Assembly: GCF_032121415.1 (NCBI RefSeq)
Contig: NZ_CP135079.1
Coordinates: 3,844,001 to 3,908,000 of the forward strand
Reading direction: 5' to 3'
DNA length: 64,000 bases
DNA from: Streptomyces parvus
GTDB lineage: Bacteria; Actinomycetota; Actinomycetes; Streptomycetales; Streptomycetaceae
Position numbers and translations under genes: made by a program. Position 1 is the stretch's first letter, and each line of letters opens with the position of its first letter. The notes under the pieces are model-generated. The model worked only from the letters and a program-made list of their open reading frames with translations, did no database searches and was not told where the DNA came from. Positions 16,050-25,618 of the stretch are shown here, piece after piece.

Positions 16050-16124
16050 GGTGGGGAGCGGGGGCGGAGCGTCCCGGACCGGCCGGTCAGCTCGCCCCCG
16101 GGAAGAGGACAGCGCGCGTCGGCG

Positions 16125-17429
16125 TCAGCCGATCACGTTGTCCACGCCCTTCTTCGCCGTCCCCCACGCCTTGTCCGACGACACACCCTTGCGCTCGACC
16201 TCGCTCAGCGCGTTCGTGATCTGCTGCATCACGTTCTGGTCGTGCACACCCAGCACCTGGACCGGGGACTCCTTCGCCGCGTCACCGAAGATCTGGCCGA
16301 TCGGCGCGCCCGAGAAGTACTCGTCCTCGGCGTCCGCGATCGTCTCGATGGCGCCCGTCGAGGACGGGAAGTTCCCCTGCTTCTGGAAGACCTTCGCCTG
16401 CTGCTCGGGGGCGGTCAGCCACTCGATCAGCTTGTACGCCTCCTCCTTGTGCTCGGCCGCACGCGGGATGGAGAGGTACGAGCCGCCCCAGTTGCCCGCG
16501 CCGCCGGGCAGCTTGGCGATGTCCCACTTGCCCTGGCCGCCGTCACCGGCCTGGCCCTTGATGTAGCCGAGCATCCAGGCCGGGCAGGGGATGGTGGCGA
16601 AGGAACCGGCGGCGAACGCCTGGTTCCACTGCGGGGACCACTGGTCGAGCTTGGCGCTCAGGCCCGCCTCGGCCGCCTCGACGGAGGTGTCCCAGGCTTC
16701 CTTGACCGCCGGGTTCTTGTCGTAGATCAGCTCGCCGGAGGCGTCGTAGTAGCGCTCCTTCTCCTGGCCGATCATGATCCCGTAGAGCGATCCGACGCTG
16801 TCCAGCCAGGCGCTCTTGGCGGGGGCCTTCTTCTTGTACTCCTTGCCCAGCTCCAGGTAGCCGTCCCACGTGGCCCACCTCGATGCGAGCTCCTCGCGGT
16901 CCGTGGGGAGCCCGGCCTCCTTGAAGAGGTCCGTGCGGTAGCACATCGCCTCGGGGCCCACGTCCGTGCCGAGGCCCAGGATCTTGCCGTCCTTGGTGGT
17001 CGCCGCCGACCACTTGGCCTCGGCGAACTCGCCCTTGAGCTTGTCGGCCCCGAACTCCTTCAGGTCCTGGAACTTGTCGGACTGCTGCTGGGTGACCGAC
17101 GCGATACGGCCCACCTCCACGCCCTGCACGTCCGCCAGGCCGCCGCCGCCCGCGAGCCGGGTCTGGAGCGACTTCCAGTAGTCCGCCTCGTCCTGGGTGT
17201 CGCTCTGCTTGATCGTGATGTTCGGGTTGAGCTTCTGGTACTCCTCGTACAGGCCGGCCTCCTTGAAGCCGAAGGACCCGAAGAGGTCGACGTTGAGCGT
17301 GACCTTCCCGCCCGCGCTGTCGGAGGAGTCCGACGAGTCGCTGGATCCACAGGCGGCGAGGAGGGCCCCGGCGAGGACGACCGCGCCGAGGCGGGCGGTG
17401 GCTCTCTTGGCGGCTCGGGCGATGGGCAT
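16125..17429 (-). CDS. Beta-glucan oligosaccharide-binding lipoprotein (CebE-like, CUT1)
   Basis: 434-residue extracellular solute-binding protein, family 1. Lipobox GALLAAC with Cys27, then a Ser/Asp linker. Start at 17429 (MPIARAAKR) preferred over the longer frame because AAGGGAGG lies 6 nt before it. Tryptophan-rich segments (ADYWKSLQTRL, WSPQWNQAFAAGSF, WDIAKLPGGAGNWGG) suit sugar stacking. The gap to the divergent GH81 gene has two GAGAGCGCTCTC operators. Ligand is likely a beta-glucan oligomer (cellobiose or laminaribiose); the GH81 neighbour favours the latter. Confidence 0.87.
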   Translation of the reverse strand: MPIARAAKRATARLGAVVLAGALLAACGSSDSSDSSDSAGGKVTLNVDLFGSFGFKEAGLYEEYQKLNPNITIKQSDTQDEADYWKSLQTRLAGGGGLADVQGVEVGRIASVTQQQSDKFQDLKEFGADKLKGEFAEAKWSAATTKDGKILGLGTDVGPEAMCYRTDLFKEAGLPTDREELASRWATWDGYLELGKEYKKKAPAKSAWLDSVGSLYGIMIGQEKERYYDASGELIYDKNPAVKEAWDTSVEAAEAGLSAKLDQWSPQWNQAFAAGSFATIPCPAWMLGYIKGQAGDGGQGKWDIAKLPGGAGNWGGSYLSIPRAAEHKEEAYKLIEWLTAPEQQAKVFQKQGNFPSSTGAIETIADAEDEYFSGAPIGQIFGDAAKESPVQVLGVHDQNVMQQITNALSEVERKGVSSDKAWGTAKKGVDNVIG

Positions 17430-17466
17430 GGGAAGCCTCCCTTGGCTTCGGGATGAACCGAGCGCC

Positions 17467-17482
17467 TTGAGAGCGCTCTCAA
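17467..17482. promoter_or_regulatory. LacI/CebR-type operator upstream of the binding-protein gene
   Basis: Perfect 16-bp palindrome TTGAGAGCGCTCTCAA, close to the CebR consensus TGGGAGCGCTCCCA, 38 nt upstream of the binding-protein ATG. Confidence 0.82.
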
Positions 17483-17630
17483 AACCTGCGTCTGGAGCGT
17501 CCCCCACCACCCCCGCCCCGTCAAGACTCGAACGCATAACGGCTTGGGGTTACATGGGACGTCCGTCCAACTGCCGTCCGTGTGCGTTCTCTTGACACTC
17601 ACGTTTCAGGAGTTTTACGTTCCTTGGCAC

Positions 17631-17647
17631 TTGAGAGCGCTCTCGAA
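17631..17647. promoter_or_regulatory. LacI/CebR-type operator upstream of the GH81 gene
   Basis: TTGAGAGCGCTCTCGAA with the 12-bp perfect core GAGAGCGCTCTC (17633-17644), about 20 nt before the GH81 ATG. Confidence 0.82.
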
Positions 17648-17664
17648 CGCGCTCTTCGCCCCCC

Positions 17665-20490
17665 ATGATCGAGGTGCTGCTCGTGCTGACCTCCCTCTCC
17701 GGACTCGTTTCCCGAGTCACCCCCAGACCCGCGGCCGCGACGCTCCTCGCGATCGCCGTGGCCGCCGTGGGCCTGGGCCCCGCCGCTTCCCCCGCTGCCG
17801 CCGCCACCATCCCCGCCGGCGCCGGCAGCTACACCGACTCGCGCCCGGCCGGCACCCAGGGGCCGACCACCAACACCGGCGCGCCCGTCACCCCGAAGCT
17901 CACCAGCGCCGTGCGGGACAAGCCGGTCCCGACCAACGACTGGTGGTCCTCGCTGGCCTTCCAGCGCTACGGCGACAACCCGTACAGCACCCCCATGTAC
18001 GGTCACCCGCTCACGTACCAGGCCAAGGCCTCCGGCCTGGAGGTCGGCTATCCGACCACGCCCGCGATCGTCGGCGACGGCCGCCAGTACGAGTACGCCC
18101 ACAAAGCCGACCTCACCGTCGGGCTCTCCGGCCTGAACTCGCCCGACACCAAGGCCGACGCCTGGTCCGACTGGACCGTCACGCCCTACTGGGCCGACGC
18201 GTCGCGCACCTTCCGGGCCACCATCGGCCACGGGATGCCCTTCGTGTACGCCAAGGGCTCCGGCGGCGACGCCCGCATCACGACCGCCTCCGCGCCCACG
18301 GTCTTCTCCGACCAGGGCAACGTCCTCGGCATCACCGTCGCCGGGCACCACTACGCGCTCTTCGCGCCGACCGGCAGCGACTGGAACATCTCCGGTTCCA
18401 CGATCACCGCCGGGCTCGGTTCCAAGGACTACTTCTCGCTCGCCGTGCTGCCCTCCACGGACGCGCTCGCCACCTACCGGAAGTACGCCTTCAGTTTCGT
18501 CACCGGATCCCAGGTGGCCTGGCAGACCACCGGCGGCAACGTACGGGCCACCTACAGCCTGACCACCGAGGCCAAGGAGGGCACCGAGCGCGGCACGCTC
18601 CAGGCCCTCTACCGCCACCAGTGGCTGCACACCTCCGACGCGCTGACCCCGTACACGTACGTGTCGCCGCGCGGCACGATGAAGGTGCGCGAGTCCGCCG
18701 CCTTCACCACCAGTCAGAAGAACAACGGCGTCGTGCCGGCTCTGCCCGCCTCCAGCGGTGTCGACAAGGCCCGGCTGACCGGCTACCTCAACGAGGTCGC
18801 GAACGCCGCCGACCCGTTCTCCGGAGCCACCGACACCTACTGGACCGGCAAGGCGCTCGGCCGGCTCGCCCAGCTGGTGCCCGTCGCCGACCAGATCGGC
18901 GCGACCGCCACCCGCGACAAGCTCCTCGGCCTGATGAAGGGCCGGCTCCAGGAGTGGTTCACGGCGGGCGGGGCCAGTGAGTTCAGCTACGACAAGGACT
19001 GGAAGACCCTCACCGGCTACCCGGCCTCGTACGGCAGCGACACCGAGCTCAACGACCACCACTTCCACTACAGCTACTACGTCTACGCGGCGGCGATCGT
19101 CGCCCAGTACGACCAGGCGTGGGCGGCCGACTCGGCCTGGGGCACGATGATCAAGCACCTGATCCGTGACACCGCCAACCCCAGCCGCACCGACTCCGCC
19201 TATCCCTTCCTGCGCGGCTTCGACGTGTACGCGGGCCACAGCTGGGCCTCCGGCCACCAGGGCTTCGCGGCGGGCAACAACCAGGAGTCGTCCTCGGAGT
19301 CCATCAACCTCAGCGCGGGACTGGTGCTCTGGGGCTCGGCCACCGGCGACAACAACCTCCGCGACCTCGGCAGCTACCTGCTGACGACGGAGTCCGAGGC
19401 GATCACCCAGTACTGGTTCGACGCCTCGCAGCAGGTCTTCCCCGCGTCCTTCGGCCACGACACGGTGGGCATGGTCTGGGGCAGCGGCGGCGCGTACTCC
19501 ACCTGGTGGACCGCCAACCCGGAGGAGATCCACGGCATCAACGTCCTTCCGGTGACCGGCGGTTCGCTCCACCTCGCCCGCGAGAAGGCCGCCATCAAGC
19601 GGAACATCGCCGAGATGGAGCGCGAGAACGGCGGACCCGCCCAGGAGTGGCGCGACCTGCTCTGGGAGTTCGAGTCACTGTCCGACCCGGCGTCCGCGAA
19701 GGCGAAGTGGGACGGGGTGAACGGGAACTACACCCCCGAGCAGGGCGAGTCCAAGGCACACACCTACCACTGGATCAACACCCTCGCGGCGGTGGGCGCC
19801 CCCGACATGACGGTCAGCGGAGACATCCCGACCTCCGCCGTCTTCTCGAAGAACGGGACCCGCACCTACACCGCGCACAACCACGGCTCCACCGCCCGTA
19901 CCGTGACCTTCTCCGACGGCAAGACCCTGTCCGTGCCCGCCCGTTCGACGGCCACGAGCACCGGGCCCGGTGGCACCGGCCCCGACCCGGAGGAGCCCGG
20001 GGAGCCCGGCACCGGCAACACCTTCCGCCTCAAGACCGGCGGCGTCCTCACCACCGCCACCACCGACCCGGCGGGCGCGGACACCATCGCCTCGGCCGAC
20101 GGCGTCAACCGGGACGGCACCCCGTACCGCCCGACCGTCTACGAGGTGAAGAAGGTCAACGGCAAGGTCACCGCCGGGGCCGCCACCGCGTTCCGCCTCC
20201 GGGTGGACGCGGGCACGAAGGTCGGGCTCGCCCCGCAGGTCCGGGTCAGCTACGACCTGACCGGCGACGGCACCTTCGACCGAGCCGAGACCTTCCGCTA
20301 CTTCGCGACCGACCCGGTGGGCGGCTGGGAGGAGTACACGCAGGCGGCGGGCGTCCAGGCGGCCACCGGCAGCCTGGGCGAGCTGAAGAACGGCACGGTC
20401 CGGCTGGAGATCTGGAACGCGCTCGGCAACGGCACGTCCCAGGTGCAGACCGGTACGGACGCGGCGGTGCTGCGGATTCCGTACCAGTGA
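17665..20490 (+). CDS. Secreted GH81 endo-beta-1,3-glucanase with C-terminal accessory domain
   Basis: 941 residues. Endo-hydrolase of beta-1,3-glucan (laminarin, fungal wall, callose). Signal peptide with hydrophobic span near 27-42 and AAAA-type cleavage near 48. GH81 domain about 55-730: TNDWWSSLAFQRYGDNPYST, catalytic-region NDHHFHYSYYVYAAA and NNQESSSESIN, the conserved Asp and Glu motifs. A Pro/Gly linker (about 765-785) leads to a 155-residue C-terminal beta-rich domain, probably carbohydrate-binding. A GTG at 17683 with GAGG before it is an alternative start. Extracellular products would feed the adjacent importer and GH1 enzyme. Confidence 0.9.
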   Translation: MIEVLLVLTSLSGLVSRVTPRPAAATLLAIAVAAVGLGPAASPAAAATIPAGAGSYTDSRPAGTQGPTTNTGAPVTPKLTSAVRDKPVPTNDWWSSLAFQRYGDNPYSTPMYGHPLTYQAKASGLEVGYPTTPAIVGDGRQYEYAHKADLTVGLSGLNSPDTKADAWSDWTVTPYWADASRTFRATIGHGMPFVYAKGSGGDARITTASAPTVFSDQGNVLGITVAGHHYALFAPTGSDWNISGSTITAGLGSKDYFSLAVLPSTDALATYRKYAFSFVTGSQVAWQTTGGNVRATYSLTTEAKEGTERGTLQALYRHQWLHTSDALTPYTYVSPRGTMKVRESAAFTTSQKNNGVVPALPASSGVDKARLTGYLNEVANAADPFSGATDTYWTGKALGRLAQLVPVADQIGATATRDKLLGLMKGRLQEWFTAGGASEFSYDKDWKTLTGYPASYGSDTELNDHHFHYSYYVYAAAIVAQYDQAWAADSAWGTMIKHLIRDTANPSRTDSAYPFLRGFDVYAGHSWASGHQGFAAGNNQESSSESINLSAGLVLWGSATGDNNLRDLGSYLLTTESEAITQYWFDASQQVFPASFGHDTVGMVWGSGGAYSTWWTANPEEIHGINVLPVTGGSLHLAREKAAIKRNIAEMERENGGPAQEWRDLLWEFESLSDPASAKAKWDGVNGNYTPEQGESKAHTYHWINTLAAVGAPDMTVSGDIPTSAVFSKNGTRTYTAHNHGSTARTVTFSDGKTLSVPARSTATSTGPGGTGPDPEEPGEPGTGNTFRLKTGGVLTTATTDPAGADTIASADGVNRDGTPYRPTVYEVKKVNGKVTAGAATAFRLRVDAGTKVGLAPQVRVSYDLTGDGTFDRAETFRYFATDPVGGWEEYTQAAGVQAATGSLGELKNGTVRLEIWNALGNGTSQVQTGTDAAVLRIPYQ

Positions 20491-20533
20491 CCGCGGCCGG
20501 CCACCGGGCGGCCGACGGCCGGTGGACGGTGAT

Positions 20534-20569
20534 CCGTACCGGCCGGCCCCTGGGGGACGGCCGGTACGG
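20534..20569. terminator. Terminator hairpin between GH81 and LacI genes
   Basis: CCGTACCGGCC (20534-20544) pairs with GGCCGGTACGG (20559-20569), loop 14 nt, between convergent genes. Confidence 0.6.
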
Positions 20570-20643
20570 GTGACACAGGACGCGGCGGGTCTCCGGCTCC
20601 TCGGGCGGAGGCCCGCCGCCCGCATGCCCGGGGCGGCCCGGCT

Positions 20644-21687
20644 TCAGGCGGAGGCCCGCCGTACCAGTGTGGTCGGCGTGATCACCGACTCCGGGACGTC
20701 GCCGCTGCCCGTACGCTCCCGGTCCAGGGCGCGCAGCAGCAGGCGGGCCATCAGCCGCCCCTGCCCCTCGATCTCCTGGCCGACGGTCGTCAGCGGCGGA
20801 TCCGTCTCCGAGGCCACCGAGTCCATGTCGTCGAAGCCCACCAGCGCCACCTGCTCCGGCACGGAGATCCCCCGCTCGCGCAGGACCCGCAGCGCGCCCG
20901 AGGCCATCAGGTCGTTGGCGACGAACACCGCGTCCAGGTCGGGTCGCCGGTCCAGCAGTTCCGCCATCGCCCGGGCCCCGCTCTCCACGGTGAACGCCCC
21001 GTCCGCGACGAGCGTCGGGTCCACGTCCAGCAGCACGTCCCGGTAGCCGTCCAGCCGGTCCATCGCGGAGGTCTGGTCGGCGGGCCCGGCGATGTGCGCG
21101 ATACGCCGGCGCCCCAGGTCCCGCAGATACTGCACGGCCAGCCGCGCCCCGCCCCGGTTGTCCGCGTCGACGTACGGAACGGCCTGGTCGCCCGGGTCGG
21201 CGGTCCAGCTCGGCCGCCCGCCGTACACCGCCGGAATGCCCGCCCGCCGGGTGATGGCGGGCACCGGGTCGTCGGTGTGCAGCGAGAAGGCGAGCGCCCC
21301 GTCGACATGGCCGCCGGAGAGGTACCGGGCGATCCGGTCGAAGTCCCCGGGCCCCTCCACCAGCAGCAGGACGAGCTGGGTGTCGTGGGCGGTGAGCTCC
21401 TTGCTGATCCCCCGGATCTGCTGGGAGAAGAAGGGGTCCGAGAAGAACCGGGTCTCCGGCTCCGCGATGACCACGGCCACCGCTCCGGTGCGCCGCGTGA
21501 CGAGGGTCCGCGCCGCGTGGTTCGGGATGTAACCCAGCTCCTCGACGGCTTTGAGCACCTTGTCCACGAGCGGCTTGCGGACACCGTCGCCCCCGTTGAC
21601 GACCCGCGAGGCGGTGGCCCGCGACACCCCCGCGCGTGCCGCGACGGCTTCCAGGGTGGGCCGGGACCCGGGGGACTGCTCGGGCAA
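20644..21687 (-). CDS. LacI-family repressor of the beta-glucan locus (CebR-like)
   Basis: 347 residues. Start taken as the TTG at 21687, with AAGGAG 8 nt before it and just ahead of the helix-turn-helix (PTLEAVAARAGVSRATASRV, residues 11-30, then NGGDGVRK). The effector domain is the periplasmic-binding fold (TRRTGAVAVVIAEPETRFFS, GFDDMDSVASETDPPLTTV). A GAGAGCGCTCCC half-conserved operator upstream (21835-21850) suggests autoregulation, and the same sites flank the binding-protein and GH81 genes. Inducer probably a short beta-glucan oligosaccharide. Confidence 0.88.
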   Translation of the reverse strand: MPEQSPGSRPTLEAVAARAGVSRATASRVVNGGDGVRKPLVDKVLKAVEELGYIPNHAARTLVTRRTGAVAVVIAEPETRFFSDPFFSQQIRGISKELTAHDTQLVLLLVEGPGDFDRIARYLSGGHVDGALAFSLHTDDPVPAITRRAGIPAVYGGRPSWTADPGDQAVPYVDADNRGGARLAVQYLRDLGRRRIAHIAGPADQTSAMDRLDGYRDVLLDVDPTLVADGAFTVESGARAMAELLDRRPDLDAVFVANDLMASGALRVLRERGISVPEQVALVGFDDMDSVASETDPPLTTVGQEIEGQGRLMARLLLRALDRERTGSGDVPESVITPTTLVRRASA

Positions 21688-21834
21688 GGCGGTCGCTCCT
21701 TGTCGACGGGGCGGCGACACGCGGGCTGGTGCGTGCGTCTGCGGGTGCGTCTGCGGCCCGTGTGGACGGGTGCGTGGCGCGGGCTCGGTGTCGCCGCCGG
21801 ATCGTCTACAGCCTAGCGCCGGGCGCCGACAGCG

Positions 21835-21850
21835 TTGAGAGCGCTCCCAG
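21835..21850. promoter_or_regulatory. LacI/CebR-type operator upstream of the regulator
   Basis: TTGAGAGCGCTCCCAG keeps the GAGAGCGCTC core of the two sites at 17.5 kb and lies about 150 nt upstream of the repressor start, 26 nt before the divergent gene at 21876. Confidence 0.65.
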
Positions 21851-21875
21851 GAGCGGCTGTCGTTAGGCTGCTGCG

Positions 21876-22517
21876 ATGACCGGTGACGAGGCGGTACGTG
21901 AGGGAGTACGGGCAGGGGCACGGGCGGCACGCCGCCTGGTGGAGCTGGGCGGGTGCGAGCTGCGACCCGGTCTGAGCGATGCGGAGTTCGACCGGATCGA
22001 GGCGGAGTACGGCATCGCGTTCGCCCCCGACCACCGCGGTTTCCTGGCGGCCGGGCTGCCGGTGGACCGGGCGGCGCCGCGGGAGGAGGGCGAGTCCCCG
22101 CGGAACCCGTGGCCGAACTGGCGGGACGGCGACCCCGAGCTGATCCGGGAGCGGCTGGGGTGGCCGGTGGAGGGGCTTCTGTTCTCGGTGGAGCACGGCT
22201 GGTGGCTGCCCGGCGGACGGTGGGGGCCGCGCCCGGCGGACCCGGCGGAGGCCGTCGCGGCGGCACGGGCCGCGCTCTCCTCCGTGCCGACACTGATCCC
22301 GCTCTACTCGCACCGGTATCTGGCGTCGGAGGCGGGCGCGGAGACGGGTGCTCATGGGCGGCCGGTGCTCTCCGTCGTCGGTGCGGACACCATCCACTAC
22401 GGGCGGGACCTCGCGGAGTGGGTGGAGCGGGAGTTCGGGGACCCGGGCCCGGGGGAGCGGTGGCGGGAGCCTGCCGCCGGGGACCGGGTGCCGTTCTGGT
22501 CGGGCCTGGCGGGATGA
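21876..22517 (+). CDS. SMI1/KNR4 (SUKH)-like protein
   Basis: 213 residues, cytosolic. LSDAEFDRIEAEYGIAFAPD (about 34-53) followed by a hydrophobic strand and Trp-rich RNPWPNWRDG fits the SMI1/KNR4 fold used by contact-dependent toxin immunity proteins and many stand-alone regulators. No toxin gene is adjacent. It shares the intergenic region with the divergent LacI regulator. Confidence 0.6.
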   Translation: MTGDEAVREGVRAGARAARRLVELGGCELRPGLSDAEFDRIEAEYGIAFAPDHRGFLAAGLPVDRAAPREEGESPRNPWPNWRDGDPELIRERLGWPVEGLLFSVEHGWWLPGGRWGPRPADPAEAVAAARAALSSVPTLIPLYSHRYLASEAGAETGAHGRPVLSVVGADTIHYGRDLAEWVEREFGDPGPGERWREPAAGDRVPFWSGLAG

Positions 22518-22534
22518 GGGCTCACGCGTGAGAC

Positions 22535-22569
22535 GGCGGGGCCGACCCCTCCTCGGGGTCGGGCCCGCC
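22535..22569. terminator. Bidirectional terminator hairpin
   Basis: GGCGGGGCCGACCCC (22535-22549) pairs with 22555-22569 with one mismatch and a 5-nt loop, between convergent genes. Confidence 0.65.
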
Positions 22570-22597
22570 GCCGTTCGGGGGCGTACGCCGGTCGCCG

Positions 22598-22951
22598 TCA
22601 CATGACGCGGTACGCCATGTAGTGCGCGGACAACTGCTCGTGGTAGGCCGGGTCCTCGGTCTGCTGGTGACGGTCGAACTCCGGGGAGTCCTTGACCTGC
22701 TCCTTGGTGAGGTCGACGTAGACCTTCCGGTCCTCCGCGTCGATGCGCTTCACCGTGCCCGCGGGCAGCAGGACGTGCTTGCCGAAGATCCAGACCCCGG
22801 TGTCGACGAGCAGATAGGCCGAGCCCACCTCGTCGGAATGCTTGTCGACCTTTCCGATACTGCCGTCGGTCGCCTCGACCGAATAGCCGGTGAGATCGAT
22901 GCCCGCGGTGTGACCGCTCGACGGCTGGTAGCCCCAGAGGGAGTCGCTCAT
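22598..22951 (-). CDS. PRC-barrel domain protein
   Basis: 117 residues from an ATG with AAAGGAG upstream; longer in-frame starts lack a site. The PRC-barrel core reads IDLTGYSVEATDGSIGKVDK, YLLVDTGVWIFGKHVLLPAG and VKRIDAEDRKVYVDLTKEQV. The C-terminal 30 residues are His/Tyr-rich. Such single-domain proteins are common in actinomycetes, often stress-induced; partner unknown. Confidence 0.82.
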   Translation of the reverse strand: MSDSLWGYQPSSGHTAGIDLTGYSVEATDGSIGKVDKHSDEVGSAYLLVDTGVWIFGKHVLLPAGTVKRIDAEDRKVYVDLTKEQVKDSPEFDRHQQTEDPAYHEQLSAHYMAYRVM

Positions 22952-23188
22952 TGTGGCTCCTTTCGCGAAGGTCGCCTGGCTCGTTCTTGTGGCGTTCTTA
23001 CGGCGGATCATCGATGCATGGCCGCTGTTTCCGCTGGACTTCGTGTGCCCGGGGAGGGGCGGCCTACACCCGGTGCGACCACCGGTACCACCGGCCCCGT
23101 CGGCCGCCTCTGGCGGCGGGGCGGACGCAGAACCCACGTGCGGCTGCCGACGGGGGAGTTCCCGGGCGCTTCGTGATCCGTCGAGCGG

Positions 23189-23809
23189 CTACGGACGGGT
23201 GACCACCTTGATGTTGAAGGTGTGGGAGTCCACCCCGCCCGCGATCCCCATGAACAGGAACGCGAAGTGCTCCTGTCCGCGCGCGGTCGTGATGCCGCCG
23301 ATGTCCAGCTGGGAGGAGGCCGGCCAGCCGAGGTCCGTGAGCAGCCGGCCCGTGGTGGCCTTGGCCCCGGGGTCGTCGCCGGAGAGGAAGACCGTGCCCG
23401 GCTCGGTGAGCTCGCCCGGGGCGGCCATCGTGGTCGAGTCCATCGTGCAGAGCGTCTTGACGACGGGGGTCAGGGGGAACGCCTCCTGGATCAGTTCGCC
23501 CAGGCTGCTGTTGGGGTGGGTGAGGGCGCTGAAGTCGTCGGAGAGGCCGACCCCGACGTCGATCAGCAGGGTGCCGGCCAGCGCCGGGGCCCCGATCGAG
23601 CGGAGCAGGTCCACCGAGACGCCGCCGGGCGTCGCGTTGACCAGGACCTCCGCGTGTGCTGCCGTCTCGTCGAGGCCCGCGACGGGCAGGCCGAGATCGG
23701 TCCGTTCCTTCGGATGACGCGATCCGAGGAGGACGTCGTGCCCCGCGGCGCGCCAGCCGGTGGCCAGGGCGCGGGCGACATTTCCGGTGCCGAGCAGTCC
23801 GATGCGCAT
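23189..23809 (-). CDS. NADPH-dependent F420 reductase-like oxidoreductase
   Basis: 206 residues, one Rossmann domain: MRIGLLGTGNVARALATGW with GxGxxA, GSRHPKE for the NADP phosphate, and VKTLCTMDSTTM in the second half. Family members move hydride between NADPH and cofactor F420; some relatives act on other substrates. Monocistronic. Confidence 0.75.
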   Translation of the reverse strand: MRIGLLGTGNVARALATGWRAAGHDVLLGSRHPKERTDLGLPVAGLDETAAHAEVLVNATPGGVSVDLLRSIGAPALAGTLLIDVGVGLSDDFSALTHPNSSLGELIQEAFPLTPVVKTLCTMDSTTMAAPGELTEPGTVFLSGDDPGAKATTGRLLTDLGWPASSQLDIGGITTARGQEHFAFLFMGIAGGVDSHTFNIKVVTRP

Positions 23810-24002
23810 GAGGACGACGCTAGGCGGCGGGGCGCGGCGGGCGGATCGGTCCGGAGACCGGTGTGGGGCGGCCCTTGAGGCGTAGTCCGCAGGACGCGGT
23901 GCGCGGTCCGTGGGACGTGGTCCGTAGAACGTGTCGGCAGGACGCGGCCGGGGCGCCGCCCACAGAGGTGGGTCGGCGCCCCGGCCGCGCGCGAGCCGGA
24001 GG

Positions 24003-25574
24003 TCAGACCCCCGCCGGGGCCTTCGCCGGGGAACCCGGGTCCGTGTTGCCGGAGTCCGGGCCGCCCGGGGTGGGGGGCGTGGTCGCCGGGGGCGTGCCGC
24101 CCGTGGCGGCGATCGTGGACGCGGTCGGTTCCTGGGAGACGTCGAACTCGGCCAGCAGGTCCTTGCTGAAGCCGAAGAAGTACGTCGTCAGGAAGCCGGC
24201 GACGTAGCCCACCAGCAGGCCGCCCGCGTAGATCGCGATCGTCGAGCCCAGGCCGTGGTTGCCGTCCAGGAGCGGGAACAGGGCCCAGCCGGACGGGCCG
24301 ATGGCCGTCGAGCCCACCGTGTCGCCGAGCTGGTTGAACAGGCCGACGAAGCCGCCTCCGAACGCCCCGCCCACGCACGCCGTGACGAACGGGCGGCCCA
24401 GCGGGAGCGAGACGCCGTAGATCAGGGGTTCGCCGACGCCCAGCAGGCCCGCCGGGAGCGCCGACCTGATCGTGCGGCGGATCGACTCGTTGCGGGGGAG
24501 GCGGAAGTAGACCGCCATCGCCGCGCCGACCTGGCCCGCCCCGGCCATCGCCAGGATCGGCAGCAGGACCGTGTAGCCCTGCTGCTCGATGAGGGTCGTG
24601 TGGATCGGGATCAGCGCCTGGTGCAGGCCCAGCATGACCAGGGGCAGGAACAGGCCGCCGAGTACGAAGCCCGCGCCCGCGCCGCCGTTGGAGAGCAGCC
24701 AGTCGGCGAACGTACCGATCGCGGAGGAGATCTCCCCGGCCACGTACATCAGGCCGAAGATCGTGGCCAGCCCGGAGATCAGGACCGTCAGGGTCGGGGT
24801 GACCAGGACGTCCAGCGCCTCCGGCACCCACCGGCGGCACCACTTCTCCACGTACACCGCGAGCACCGCCGCGCCCAGCGCACCGAGCACACCGCCCTGG
24901 CCCGACGAGAGCGTCTGGCCGAAGGCGTCGATGTTCGCGACGCCCGGGAAGACGATGATCGCCGCCACCGCACCGCCCAGGATCGGCGTCCCGCCGAACT
25001 CCTTCGCCGTGTTGTAGCCCACGAACACCGCGATCAGCGCCATGAAGCCCGACGCCATCGCCGCCAGCGCGGGCGTCACGGCGGGCAGCCACTCCAGGTT
25101 CACCAGCAGGCCGTTGAGGCCCGCGATGATCCCGCAGCCGATCAGCGCCGGGATCAGCGGCACGAAGATGTTGGCGATCTTCCGCAGGAACAGCTTGAAG
25201 GGGGTCGCGTTCTTCGCCTTCTGCTGTGCTTTGATCGCCGCGCCCTGCGCCGCCAGATCGTCGGACGAGACGGCGGCCGGACCCCCGGGTTCGGGTGCCG
25301 GGGCGCTCTCGCGCTCCTCCTCGACCAGCTGCTCGAACTCCGGGGTGACCCGGGCGACCGTGCCCGGACCCAGCACGATCTGGTACGTGTCGTCCTCGAC
25401 GACGCCCATCACGGCGGGCAGGGCCTTCAGCGCCTCGTCGTCGACGAGGGACCGGTCGTGCAGCCCGAGACGGAGCCGGGTCATGCAGTGGGCGATGGAG
25501 GCGACGTTCGCGGCCCCGCCGACGAGCGGCAGGATCGCGGCCGCGGTGGCGCGGTTCTTGTCTTCAGTGGCCAT
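24003..25574 (-). CDS. murP: PTS EIIBC permease for N-acetylmuramic acid (MurP-like)
   Basis: 523 residues. EIIB domain at the N-terminus with phospho-Cys30 in HCMTRLRLGLHD; EIIC from about residue 125 with ten or so membrane spans (NIFVPLIPALIGCGIIAGLN, GEPLIYGVSLPLGRPF containing the substrate-site GEP). No EIIA domain, as in MurP, so phosphate would come from a separate glucose-type EIIA. Assignment to MurNAc rests on the directly upstream murQ and RpiR genes. The C-terminal 45 residues are Pro/Thr/Gly-rich. ATG at 25574. Confidence 0.85.
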   Translation of the reverse strand: MATEDKNRATAAAILPLVGGAANVASIAHCMTRLRLGLHDRSLVDDEALKALPAVMGVVEDDTYQIVLGPGTVARVTPEFEQLVEEERESAPAPEPGGPAAVSSDDLAAQGAAIKAQQKAKNATPFKLFLRKIANIFVPLIPALIGCGIIAGLNGLLVNLEWLPAVTPALAAMASGFMALIAVFVGYNTAKEFGGTPILGGAVAAIIVFPGVANIDAFGQTLSSGQGGVLGALGAAVLAVYVEKWCRRWVPEALDVLVTPTLTVLISGLATIFGLMYVAGEISSAIGTFADWLLSNGGAGAGFVLGGLFLPLVMLGLHQALIPIHTTLIEQQGYTVLLPILAMAGAGQVGAAMAVYFRLPRNESIRRTIRSALPAGLLGVGEPLIYGVSLPLGRPFVTACVGGAFGGGFVGLFNQLGDTVGSTAIGPSGWALFPLLDGNHGLGSTIAIYAGGLLVGYVAGFLTTYFFGFSKDLLAEFDVSQEPTASTIAATGGTPPATTPPTPGGPDSGNTDPGSPAKAPAGV

Positions 25575-25618
25575 GGTGCTGGGTGCCTTGCTGTGCGGGG
25601 GTGGGGAGCCCGGGTGGG

